Below are positions 8,629 through 16,725 of a stretch of 64,000 bases of DNA, in pieces. Position 1 is the stretch's first letter; each line of letters opens with the position of its first letter. The DNA lies in assembly GCF_015221995.1 (NCBI RefSeq), contig NZ_JADFFM010000001.1, positions 744,001 through 808,000 on the forward strand, read 5' to 3'. The notes beneath the pieces are model-generated. The model was not told the DNA's origin. It saw only the letters and a list, made by a program, of their open reading frames with translations, and did no database searches. Origin of the DNA: Mucilaginibacter boryungensis (GTDB lineage Bacteria > Bacteroidota > Bacteroidia > Sphingobacteriales > Sphingobacteriaceae). The position numbers and the translations under genes are program-made.

Positions 8629-9409
8629 ACATTTTAAAGAAAAGCCACTGGTTGAAAAACAGGTAAGCGGCAAACAACTGAACCGGCGTAATTTTATAGC
8701 ATTCGGCGCCTTTGCCGGGTTATCAGCTGTTGGCTACGGCGGCTGGCGCGCGTTAATGAAAGCCCCGCTTGAAAAACCGGGCATCACTGCAGGGCGCAGT
8801 GTGCCTTTACGCCGGGCGCTTAACCAAAACGAGTTGTTTATGCGGCGGTTATTCAGTCGTAACCATTTGGTGAAAACTTACCCGGTAAACATGGCTGCTA
8901 AAAATGTGCGCTATAACAGTGATGTAGGCATAGCGGGTAAATTTAACCCTGCCGACTGGAAGCTTAACGTGAAAAAGAAGAACGGCCAAACCGTAAGCTT
9001 CACTTTTGATGACATAAAGAAACTGCCAAAAACCGATATCGTATTTGATTTTAAATGCGTGGAAGGCTGGGACCAGATACAGCACTGGGGCGGCGTGAAA
9101 TTTATCGACTTTTTAGAACACATGGGATTACACGACCAAACCGACGCCGGATACGTAGGCATGATGACACCTGATAAGCAGTACTATGTAGGTATTGATA
9201 TGCCCAGCGCCATACATCCGCAAACTATACTGGCTTATGAAATGAATGGCCAGCCAATGCCTGTTGAACACGGTTACCCGCTGCGGTTAATTATCCCGGT
9301 AAAATACGGTATCAAAAACCTAAAGCGCATAGGCGAGATCACCTTCAGCAACACCCGCCCGCCCGATTACTGGGCCGAATTGGGATATGATTACTATTCG
9401 GGGCTGTAG
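8612..9409 (+). CDS. Tat-exported molybdopterin-dependent oxidoreductase (sulfite-oxidase/MsrP fold)
   Basis: A 265-residue protein of the sulfite oxidase/YedY (MsrP) fold. A twin-arginine signal 'LNRRNFIAFGAFAGLSAVGY' at residues ~23-42 indicates Tat export as a folded, cofactor-loaded enzyme. The Mo-ligating cysteine is in 'FKCVEGWDQIQHWGG' near residue 150, followed by the conserved 'HGYPLRLIIPVKYGIKNLKRI'. Two adjacent ATGs (8612, 8615) are possible starts and both overlap the cytochrome gene. It may repair oxidised methionine or reduce another S/N-oxide; the substrate is unknown. The C-terminus 'DYWAELGYDYYSGL' is typical of the family. Confidence 0.85.
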   Translation: MMKKPEHFKEKPLVEKQVSGKQLNRRNFIAFGAFAGLSAVGYGGWRALMKAPLEKPGITAGRSVPLRRALNQNELFMRRLFSRNHLVKTYPVNMAAKNVRYNSDVGIAGKFNPADWKLNVKKKNGQTVSFTFDDIKKLPKTDIVFDFKCVEGWDQIQHWGGVKFIDFLEHMGLHDQTDAGYVGMMTPDKQYYVGIDMPSAIHPQTILAYEMNGQPMPVEHGYPLRLIIPVKYGIKNLKRIGEITFSNTRPPDYWAELGYDYYSGL

Positions 9410-9412
9410 TGA

Positions 9413-9446
9413 ATGTGCAAATGTGCGGATATGCAAATGTGCAAAT
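9413..9446 (+). repeat. TGTGC-type short intergenic repeat, copy 1
   Basis: A run of near-identical 9-base units (ATGTGCAA / ATGTGCGG / ATATGCAA / ATGTGCAA) begins a few bases after the oxidoreductase stop. The same array recurs in the dcw cluster at 24831, 25291 (inverted), 27968, 29283 and 30526. Its position directly after stop codons suggests a repeat family that lives in 3' intergenic space. Confidence 0.8.
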
Positions 9447-9450
9447 GATG

Positions 9451-9516
9451 AAATTGTAATTGCGAGATGCGTGGCAAAGCGACAATAGATTAGATTGCCA
9501 CGCTATCATTCGCAAA
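9451..9516. repeat. REP-like palindromic repeat, copy 2
   Basis: Contains 'ATTGCGAGATGCGTGGCAA' and, facing it, 'AGATTGCCACGCTATCATTC', which pair through GCGTGGCAA/TTGCCACGC. It shares the GATTGCCACGCT core with the copy at 5521-5608. Confidence 0.65.
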
Positions 9517-9754
9517 AATATATAATTTTTATTCCTCCCCATTTGGGAGGTTAGGAGGGGTGGCTAATTATCCCCATTCTACATCTTTTCAATCTTCAGT
9601 TTCTTTCAGATATTTTTCATAAAAAAGTACCATAATAATACTGGTCGGCATGGCCCATTGCAATCCAGCCAAAGGTTTATTATGACATGGACTACACAAC
9701 GTTTGGCCAAAGACGAGTAATGTATAGAATAAGGTACCATGTCTTGCATTAATT
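9517..9754. other. intergenic DNA with a possible minus-strand gene remnant
   Basis: After the two repeats comes a short G/C-biased palindrome near 9534-9562 (CTCCCC...GGGAGG...GGAGGGG). On the minus strand a frame is open from 9777 down to the TGA at 9589-9591 (62 codons, no convincing start); its translation contains 'FGQTLCSPCHNKPLAG' and a hydrophobic 'MPTSIIMVLFYEKYLKE' tail, which looks protein-like and includes a CxxCH pair. It may be the 3' end of a broken gene or chance. Nothing else is supported here. Confidence 0.3.
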
Positions 9755-10213
9755 TTAATATGACGACACCTTTTTGCTTATTAATGAGTCGATGTTCGTA
9801 ATCTTACTCCATTTTATTTGCTGAATTTTTACTATCGAATCTAATTTTTTACTTTGATAAAAATTTAGGCAAGTTTTAAAAATTTTTTTTCCCGCTGCGT
9901 TTTCCGAAACAGATAAAACACTTTTTGCGGAATCTTGCCTTAACTGTTGGATAACGGGCTTTATTACCTCTTTACTCAAACTATCAAACAGTACATAATT
10001 AATAGGCGATGCAAATGATCTGTCCTGTATTAGAATTTCATCAGCAAGTTTTTTATCATTCAGGCCGGCCAAAACACAGTCACAAAACACCTTGCTTTTA
10101 AAATCCTCCTCCCAATTGTTACGCCTCCATTTATCAGAGTTCTCGTCTTTTATTTGATTGTTAATATTACAGCTGACTATTAAAATTACTAATAGAAGAA
10201 ATATATTTTTCAT
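9755..10213 (-). CDS. small lipoprotein of unknown function
   Basis: A 152-residue protein with a lipoprotein signal (MKNIFLLLVILIVSC, acylated Cys15). The mature part is charged and largely helical in appearance, with a 'CDCVLAGL' cysteine pair near residue 45 and a further Cys near residue 120, so one or two disulfides could form in the periplasm. I do not recognise the family. It is AT-rich relative to its neighbours and follows the amidohydrolase gene on the same strand by 26 bp, so cotranscription is possible. Confidence 0.7.
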   Translation of the reverse strand: MKNIFLLLVILIVSCNINNQIKDENSDKWRRNNWEEDFKSKVFCDCVLAGLNDKKLADEILIQDRSFASPINYVLFDSLSKEVIKPVIQQLRQDSAKSVLSVSENAAGKKIFKTCLNFYQSKKLDSIVKIQQIKWSKITNIDSLISKKVSSY

Positions 10214-10239
10214 GGATTTAATTTAATAAGGCAAATTTC

Positions 10240-13200
10240 CTAATTATCCCCATCCTGCACGGTATACTGCCAGGTTTCGCTATTGTTTACCGGCAGGGCC
10301 GACATATCGCCGTGGGTCATTTGCCACCAGAAACGCAGGCGAGGCTTTTCTCGGTTGCCTATTTCGTTCATGCTGTCAGCATCGTACAAACGACCGTTTA
10401 CCATTACGTATTTTATCTTTTCGCTGTTGCGGATATCGTCCAGTGGGTTCTCATTCATTACAATCAGATCGGCCAGCTTGCCCACTTCCAGCGAGCCGAT
10501 TTCTTTATCCATCCCCAAATAACCCGCACCATTAATAGTAGCGCAACGGATTGCTTGTAAAGGTGTCATCCCCCCCTGGGCCAGCATCCACAATTCCCAA
10601 TGCGCGCCCATGCCTTGTATCTGTCCGTGTGCGCCCAGGTTAACCTTAGTGCCGCCATCAGCAATCTTCTTCACATATTTCGATACCTCGATATGGCCAT
10701 AATCGCCATATTCCGATGTGGTGCGGCGGCGTGAACGGGCATCTAATATTCCTGTTGGGAAAAAGCTTTGCAGGTGGTCATTCTTCCAAACATTGGTCCT
10801 GTCATACCAGTAATTCTCGCCAAACTGTGTACCGTAGCTTACAATAAGCGTTGGGGTATAACCGCTTTTGCTGGCATTCCAAAGGCTGGTCACATCTTTA
10901 TACACCGGCCAAACGGGAATGTTATGCTCAATGCCGGTGTGCCCGTCCAGTATCATATTCATGTTGGTGAAGAAGGTTGAGCCACCTTCCGGTACTACTT
11001 CCATCTGCAGTTCGCGCGCGGCCTCGATGATTTGCTGACGCTGTTCGCGGCGCGGCTGGTTGTAACTTTTTACCGAGAACGCGCCTACGGCTTTCATGCG
11101 TCGCAGACTGCTGCGGGCATCATCCAGACTATTAATTACAGTTTTAAAATCGCCATCGGCACCATACAGTATTGTTCCTGTCGAATATACCCGTGGGCCA
11201 ACCATGCGGCCAGCCTTCAGCATTTCGCTTTGGCTGAATACCATCTCGGTATTGCTGGATGGGTCGTGTGAGGTGGTAACCCCATAGGCCAGGTTGGCAT
11301 AGTAACTCCAATCCTGCTGTGGCGAAACACCATCGGGGCTGGTGTGCAAATGCGCGTGTACATCTATAATACCCGGCATTATAGTTTTGCCTGCTATATC
11401 AAATACTTTCGCATCAGCCGGGGGGGTAATATCCTTGCCAATGGTTGCGATCTTGTTATGATCTATCACAATAGTACCCTTTTCAATCACCTCGTCGCCC
11501 CTCATCGTAATAATGCGGGCATTAATGAAAGCTATTTTGCCATCGGGTACATCGCTCAATAGTTTCAGGCCAATATCTATTCCGGCAGTATCTGCAACAG
11601 AGGTTTTATCCGCGCTGCCATCTGCAAACGGGAAGGCGTTGCGAATATCACGCACGAAATATTTTGGCCCCAGCGTCCACATCATGCGCTGGCTGTCCTT
11701 GCTCCAGTGCAGATAAGTACCGGCGTCGCGGGTAAGTTTACTTAGCGGTATGGCTTTATTGCTGGCCGAAAGGTTTTGCGCCGCGCCTGTGCTTACCATT
11801 GGGGTAAGGTAACAGTTAAATAGTTCGGTAAACGCCATCCATTTGCCGTCAGGGCTTGGGGCAAACTGTGTGGCATATTGGGATGTATACAGTGTGCGCT
11901 GATTAGCGCCACTGATATCCATTATTTTAAATGCTTTTTTATCACCCTCGCTGCTTTGGTAATAAATATGGGTATCATCAGCACTAAATTGCGGGCGGAT
12001 ACCATTGTTGATGATCATTTGCGGCGTACCAGCGGTTAATTGTGATGCGCCACCTATTGTTGCTATACCGGTAGTTAAAGGCATAATATATATGCCCGGG
12101 TTTTTGCCGTAAGCATACCCCAATTGCTCGTTACCTTCGCCTTTGCGATAAATTATTTTATCGCCTTTGTTATTAAATTTTGGCGAGTAGTAAAAGCCTT
12201 TTTCAGTAGTAAGGCGGGTTACTTGCTTAGTAGCCAGATCAACCAGGTTAATGGAGCCCTTTAATTCGTCGCTCCAATCCACGTATGCTAATAGCTTACC
12301 GTCGGGACTAAATTCGGGTTCAAATTCAAAATCATTTGTGCTGGTAATACGTTCGGGCTTACCGTTAGGTAACACTTTAGTATAGATATAGCCTGCGGCA
12401 TTAAAAGCTATCATTTTACCATCAGGCGATGTGGTGGCCTGTCGAATCATCTTTACGGTAAATTCATCCTGGAAAACCCTTTGCTGGAAGTGCAGGGCAT
12501 CGGTAATTGTCTGGGTGGATGTAACCTCGAACGGGATATTGGTGGCGTTCAGGGTTTGAACATCCAGGTTCCATATTTTACCCTGGGCATAAAAAACGAT
12601 GTTCTTGCTATCGGGCGTCCAGCTAAAGTTTGGGTACACACCAAATATGGCCCAGGTTTCCTGCTGATCGTGCGATAATTCATCGTACACCGGCCATTCC
12701 TCGCCTGTTTGCAGGTTTTGCAGGTACATCACCGATTTTAACCTTACCCGTTTTACAAAAGCCATCAGCTTACCATCAGGCGATATCTGCGGGCGGCAGG
12801 CGCCACCTGGTCCGCCACTGATGGTTTCAATGTCACCGGTTGTACGGTTTAAACGTTTAATAGCGTAAATGCCCTGGTTAGGGTCTTTGTTATATTGGAA
12901 GCTGGGGCCGGGAGTAACATCCTCGCTCCAGTATACATATTTATTATCAGGCGATATGATAGGTTCGCCGGCGTCTTGCTGATCGTTTTTGCGTTTGGTA
13001 AGCTGGATACCCTCGCCGCCGTTTTTATTGTAAAGCCACATTTCACCCGCACCTAACGACCGTGTCCCCGTGAAATGCTTGCGTGCTACCAAATATTGCC
13101 CATCCGGCGACCATGACGCATTGTTTAATAAACGGAAGGTTTCTTTGGTGATAGCATGTTTATTGCTACCATCGGCGTTCATTAGCCAAATGTTATCGCC

Positions 13201-13512
13201 GCCATCCCTGTCGCTGGTAAAGCTGATCTGTTTTCCATCAGGACTGTAACGTGGCTGCACTTCATAAGCCCGGCCGCCAGCCAGCAAGGTAGCCTTGCCG
13301 CCTTTAATGGGCATGGTATAAATATCGCCCAGCAGATCGAACACAATGTTTTGCCCGTTGGGGCTAACATCCAGGTCCATCCAGGTGCCTTCATCTAAAT
13401 TAAAAGTTACTTTTTTTGATGGGCCAGATGAGGTTTCAACACTCCATTTGTTTTGGGCCTGAGTGGCGATTGATAGAACAATGAAAGAAATAACGAGCAA
13501 TACTTTATTCAT
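10240..13512 (-). CDS. secreted TolB-like propeller fused to amidohydrolase
   Basis: A 1090-residue two-part protein with a signal peptide (residues 1-20, cleaved near ATQAQ). Residues ~25-650 carry many PD40/TolB-type beta-propeller repeats ('SPDGKQISFTSDRDGG', 'SPDGQYLVARKHF', 'SPDGKLLAYVDW'). Residues ~670-1060 form an amidohydrolase domain: 'GIIDVHAHLHTSPDG' with the metal-binding HxH near residue 714, 'DGHTGIEHNIPV', 'NLGAHGQIQG' and the closing 'GSLEVGKLADLIVMNENPLDDI'. It is probably a periplasmic metal-dependent hydrolase; related propeller-amidohydrolase fusions are common in Bacteroidota but lack a defined substrate. It is divergent from recQ. Confidence 0.85.
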   Translation of the reverse strand: MNKVLLVISFIVLSIATQAQNKWSVETSSGPSKKVTFNLDEGTWMDLDVSPNGQNIVFDLLGDIYTMPIKGGKATLLAGGRAYEVQPRYSPDGKQISFTSDRDGGDNIWLMNADGSNKHAITKETFRLLNNASWSPDGQYLVARKHFTGTRSLGAGEMWLYNKNGGEGIQLTKRKNDQQDAGEPIISPDNKYVYWSEDVTPGPSFQYNKDPNQGIYAIKRLNRTTGDIETISGGPGGACRPQISPDGKLMAFVKRVRLKSVMYLQNLQTGEEWPVYDELSHDQQETWAIFGVYPNFSWTPDSKNIVFYAQGKIWNLDVQTLNATNIPFEVTSTQTITDALHFQQRVFQDEFTVKMIRQATTSPDGKMIAFNAAGYIYTKVLPNGKPERITSTNDFEFEPEFSPDGKLLAYVDWSDELKGSINLVDLATKQVTRLTTEKGFYYSPKFNNKGDKIIYRKGEGNEQLGYAYGKNPGIYIMPLTTGIATIGGASQLTAGTPQMIINNGIRPQFSADDTHIYYQSSEGDKKAFKIMDISGANQRTLYTSQYATQFAPSPDGKWMAFTELFNCYLTPMVSTGAAQNLSASNKAIPLSKLTRDAGTYLHWSKDSQRMMWTLGPKYFVRDIRNAFPFADGSADKTSVADTAGIDIGLKLLSDVPDGKIAFINARIITMRGDEVIEKGTIVIDHNKIATIGKDITPPADAKVFDIAGKTIMPGIIDVHAHLHTSPDGVSPQQDWSYYANLAYGVTTSHDPSSNTEMVFSQSEMLKAGRMVGPRVYSTGTILYGADGDFKTVINSLDDARSSLRRMKAVGAFSVKSYNQPRREQRQQIIEAARELQMEVVPEGGSTFFTNMNMILDGHTGIEHNIPVWPVYKDVTSLWNASKSGYTPTLIVSYGTQFGENYWYDRTNVWKNDHLQSFFPTGILDARSRRRTTSEYGDYGHIEVSKYVKKIADGGTKVNLGAHGQIQGMGAHWELWMLAQGGMTPLQAIRCATINGAGYLGMDKEIGSLEVGKLADLIVMNENPLDDIRNSEKIKYVMVNGRLYDADSMNEIGNREKPRLRFWWQMTHGDMSALPVNNSETWQYTVQDGDN

Positions 13513-13573
13513 ACCGCGAAGTTAGGAGTTTGATATGTATTTTCGCAAACATGTCACTAATGACCAGTGACCA

Positions 13574-15472
13574 ATGACGATGACCATCCACGGGATACTT
13601 AAACAATACTGGAACTATGATGCCTTCCGCCCGGTGCAGGAGGAGGTGATACAATCTGTATTGTTGGGGTACGATACTTTGGCGCTGCTGCCTACAGGTG
13701 GGGGTAAATCGGTATGTTTCCAGGTGCCTGCGTTGGCTAAGGATGGTATATGTATAGTGGTTTCGCCGCTGATAGCCCTGATGAAAGATCAGGTAGAGAA
13801 CCTGAAGGCTAAAGGCATTAATGCCATCGCTATAGTTTCTGGCATGAACAGGCGCGAGGTTGATATCGCATTGGATAATTGTATCTATGGCCAGGTGAAG
13901 TTTTTGTATTTATCGCCCGAAAGGCTGCTGAGCGACCTGGTGCGCGAGCGGATAAAATACATGAAGGTAAACTTGTTTGCCGTGGATGAGGCGCATTGTA
14001 TATCGCAATGGGGGTATGATTTCCGTCCGCCATACCTGCATATAGCCGACTTGCGGGCGCTGCACCCTAAAGTGCCTGTACTGGCCTTAACAGCTACTGC
14101 TACTGCTGACGTGAAGTTTGATATACAGGAGAAACTGCAATTCAGGGAGCATAATATCTTTCAAAAAAGTTTTGAGCGGAAGAACCTGGCCTATGTAGTA
14201 CAACACACGGAGGATAAGTTGCGCAAAATGCTGGATGTGGCCCGTGGTATTAAAGGCAGTGGTATAGTATATGTGCGCAGCCGGAAGGAAACATTTGAAC
14301 TGGCCAAACATTTTACCCAGCATGGTTTCCGGGCCGATTATTACCACGCCGGTATGCCTGCCGACCAGCGTTCGGTTAAACAGGGAGCCTGGAAGACCGG
14401 GAAAGTGCCTATTATAGTTGCCACCAATGCATTTGGGATGGGTATAGATAAACCCGATGTGCGTTTTGTAATCCATGCCGATGCGCCAGAGAGTTTGGAA
14501 GCTTATTACCAGGAAGCGGGTCGCGCGGGTAGGGATGGGCAAAAAGTTTATGCAATATTATTATATGGCCCATCTGATAGGATGAAGCAGGAGAAGAAAT
14601 TCCAATCGGCTTTCCCGTCAACCGATGAAATAAAGAATACTTATCATTACTTAGCTAATTATTACCAGATAGCCTATGGGGCAGGTGAAGGATTGAGCCT
14701 GAACCTTGACCTGGGCGAGTTTTGCTCGCGCTTTAAGCTCGACCCCATAAAAACACTGAATGCGCTGAAGTTTTTAGAGAAAGACGAGTACCTGGCTTTT
14801 AACGAAACGGTTTTCCTGCCATCGCGCTTTAAGTTTGAAGTGGCGAATGAAGAACTGTACAATTTTCAGATCCAAAACCCAGGTTGGGATGCTTTTATAA
14901 AGGTGTTGCTGCGATCGTACGCCGGGGCGTTTGATAATTATGTAAAGTTGCGCGAGTTCGACCTATCTAAACGCACCCACATGAATACCCAGCAGGTTAT
15001 AGACGCTTTGAACCAGCTACAAAGCTTTGGTATATTAAACTATCTGCCCCAAACCGACCAGCCGCAGGTAACCTGGGTGCGCGCCCGCCAGATACCCGGT
15101 AACTTAACCATTAACACCCAATACATAGAAGAGCGTAAAATAACCTACCGCCGCAAAATGGAAGCTGTGCTGGCCTATGCCGAGCACCAACGCTGCCGCA
15201 GCCAGATGTTACTCAGTTACTTCGACGAGCAAAATACCTCGAAATGTGGCATCTGCGATGTTTGCCTGGCTGAGAAACGCCAAAATAACGCCGCGTCAAT
15301 AACCGATGATATTACCAACGAGCTATTGGTGCTATTAAATACCGCGCCGCACAAACTGGATGACCTCATCTCATCAACCCACACCGGTACCGATAAAGAA
15401 AAGATAGATGCCCTGCGCCTGCTGCTTGATGCGGGGAGGATAAAAACGGATGGAGTGCGGTATTACGTGTAG
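13574..15472 (+). CDS. recQ: RecQ family ATP-dependent DNA helicase
   Basis: A 632-residue superfamily 2 helicase. The Walker A 'TGGGKS' is at residues 41-46, the DEAH box at 138-141 in 'AVDEAHCISQWG', and motif VI 'QEAGRAGRDG' near residue 317. The order of the C-terminal parts is unusual compared with E. coli RecQ: winged-helix-like sequence follows the helicase core directly, and the zinc-binding cysteines ('CRSQMLLSYFDE...CGICDVC') come late, near residues 540-562. No HRDC domain is apparent. RecQ unwinds 3'-tailed and forked DNA in repair and recombination. ATGs at 13574 and 13580 are both possible starts. Confidence 0.92.
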   Translation: MTMTIHGILKQYWNYDAFRPVQEEVIQSVLLGYDTLALLPTGGGKSVCFQVPALAKDGICIVVSPLIALMKDQVENLKAKGINAIAIVSGMNRREVDIALDNCIYGQVKFLYLSPERLLSDLVRERIKYMKVNLFAVDEAHCISQWGYDFRPPYLHIADLRALHPKVPVLALTATATADVKFDIQEKLQFREHNIFQKSFERKNLAYVVQHTEDKLRKMLDVARGIKGSGIVYVRSRKETFELAKHFTQHGFRADYYHAGMPADQRSVKQGAWKTGKVPIIVATNAFGMGIDKPDVRFVIHADAPESLEAYYQEAGRAGRDGQKVYAILLYGPSDRMKQEKKFQSAFPSTDEIKNTYHYLANYYQIAYGAGEGLSLNLDLGEFCSRFKLDPIKTLNALKFLEKDEYLAFNETVFLPSRFKFEVANEELYNFQIQNPGWDAFIKVLLRSYAGAFDNYVKLREFDLSKRTHMNTQQVIDALNQLQSFGILNYLPQTDQPQVTWVRARQIPGNLTINTQYIEERKITYRRKMEAVLAYAEHQRCRSQMLLSYFDEQNTSKCGICDVCLAEKRQNNAASITDDITNELLVLLNTAPHKLDDLISSTHTGTDKEKIDALRLLLDAGRIKTDGVRYYV

Positions 15473-15480
15473 CTGTACGT

Positions 15481-15577
15481 ATTTCATTCGAGGAATAGCG
15501 CGGTCTCGATAGCTATCGGATAGGCTGCTAATCATCCTATGAGATTGCCGCGTTGCTATGCTCCTTGCAATGACAAA
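15481..15577. repeat. REP-like palindromic repeat, copy 3
   Basis: Sequence just after recQ: 'TTCGAGGAATAGCGCGG' on one side and 'GAGATTGCCGCGTTGC' then 'TGCAATGACAA' on the other, with AGCGCGG/CCGCGTT partly pairing and an inner GATAGCTATC palindrome. It shares the GAGATTGCC(A/G)CG(C/T)T core with the other copies. Confidence 0.65.
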
Positions 15578-15945
15578 ACGTTTTCTTTCTAACCTTTATT
15601 CTTTTCGGACTTAACGTGTACTTTTTACAATAAGCCCCAAAACTATTATTTTAAAATCATGCAATTTTTGCAATGAGTAGCCGTGAAACAATGCAAATTC
15701 TGCAATGAAATAATAGTATGCATGCATTATATTATTAAGATTGAAATAATGCTGTTTATGACAATTAAATGACATTAGTTATCATGTAAATAATCATACC
15801 TTTGCGGCCGAAAATTGAGACAGAAATATAATATAAAAAAATATTTTAAATTATCTGTAACGTTTTAAAAAATACATCGTCTTATAGGTGTATTTAAATT
15901 ACAAAATACTATATAATTAATTGACAATCAACAAATAACAATATC
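15578..15945. other. intergenic region, leader of the DUF2807 gene
   Basis: No gene is seen. The stretch is AT-rich and contains a near-repeated phrase 'TGCAATTTTTGCAATGAG' / 'TGCAAATTCTGCAATGAA' around 15660-15710, then a promoter candidate at 15775-15804 and a ~140-base untranslated leader up to the ATG at 15946. Confidence 0.5.
15775..15804 (+). promoter_or_regulatory. Bacteroidota-type promoter for the DUF2807 gene
   Basis: A good -7 element TACCTTTG (consensus TAnnTTTG) at 15797-15804, with a weaker -33-like TTAG 18 bases upstream. It would give a leader of about 135 bases. Confidence 0.5.
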
Positions 15946-16551
15946 ATGAAAACAAATATTTTAACAATCGCAGCTTTGTTTATTATAGCAACAATTATAG
16001 CAGCACCAGCATCGGCTGCAACAAAAAAAGATCACTCAGGTACCGTAATTACGGAGGCCGCCAACTTTAATAAAATTGAAGTTCGTGGCAACGTAGAGGT
16101 GTACTTAACCAATGGCGATGCCAATTCGGTTAAAGCTTTAAACAATTATTATGGTGAAAGCGCCTTGGTGCAAAATCAAAATGGCACCCTGCGTATTTCT
16201 TCTTACAGCAAAGACGCTTTGGTTGTTTATGTAACCGCTGCCGATTTGCGTGCACTGTCGGTTTATGACAACGCAATTGTTAAAACCGGTAAGGATTTCT
16301 CGACTATCGATCTTGATGTTAACCTGTTTGATAATGCTTCTGCAACTTTAGATCTGGAAGCTTATAATGCTAACATTACTGTAAACGACCGCGCTAAAGC
16401 AAACTTAACCGGTAATGTTGCCAATTGCGACATGCAGATTAATCAATCATCAACTTTAAACAGCACTAATTTTGTTGCCGAGCATATTACTAAAAAAGTA
16501 AACGGACGCGAAGTTGCTGTAAAGAGCAACCAGGAACTGGCTATTATCTAA
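15946..16551 (+). CDS. secreted DUF2807 (GIN domain) protein
   Basis: A 201-residue protein with a signal peptide ending near 'APASAATKK'. The mature part matches DUF2807, a short beta-helix ('FNKIEVRGNVEVYLTNGD', 'LRISSYSKDALVVYVTAADLRALSVYDNAIVKT', 'LDLEAYNANITVNDRAKANLTGNVANCDMQIN') in which strands repeat every ~20 residues. The family is called a putative auto-transporter adhesin head domain; in Bacteroidota it is secreted or periplasmic and of unknown role. It has its own promoter candidate and a strong terminator, so it is a single-gene transcript. Confidence 0.85.
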   Translation: MKTNILTIAALFIIATIIAAPASAATKKDHSGTVITEAANFNKIEVRGNVEVYLTNGDANSVKALNNYYGESALVQNQNGTLRISSYSKDALVVYVTAADLRALSVYDNAIVKTGKDFSTIDLDVNLFDNASATLDLEAYNANITVNDRAKANLTGNVANCDMQINQSSTLNSTNFVAEHITKKVNGREVAVKSNQELAII

Positions 16552-16573
16552 TCAGGTTCCTTCCTTATATATC

Positions 16574-16607
16574 AAAAGCCTCCCAAAATTTTGGGAGGCT
16601 TTTTTTT
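16574..16607 (+). terminator. intrinsic terminator after the DUF2807 gene
   Basis: A perfect 15+15 palindrome (AAAAGCCTCCCAAAA and its complement) followed by a T run, 22 bases after the stop codon. Confidence 0.92.
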
Positions 16608-16725
16608 GTTTAATTCAAAACAATATCCACAAATTCAGGTAGTTATAACACAAATAAGGATATTTAATTATAAATTAGATATGTAGAATCTGCTTTTATC
16701 CATACTGCGGCCTAAACTAAACAGA

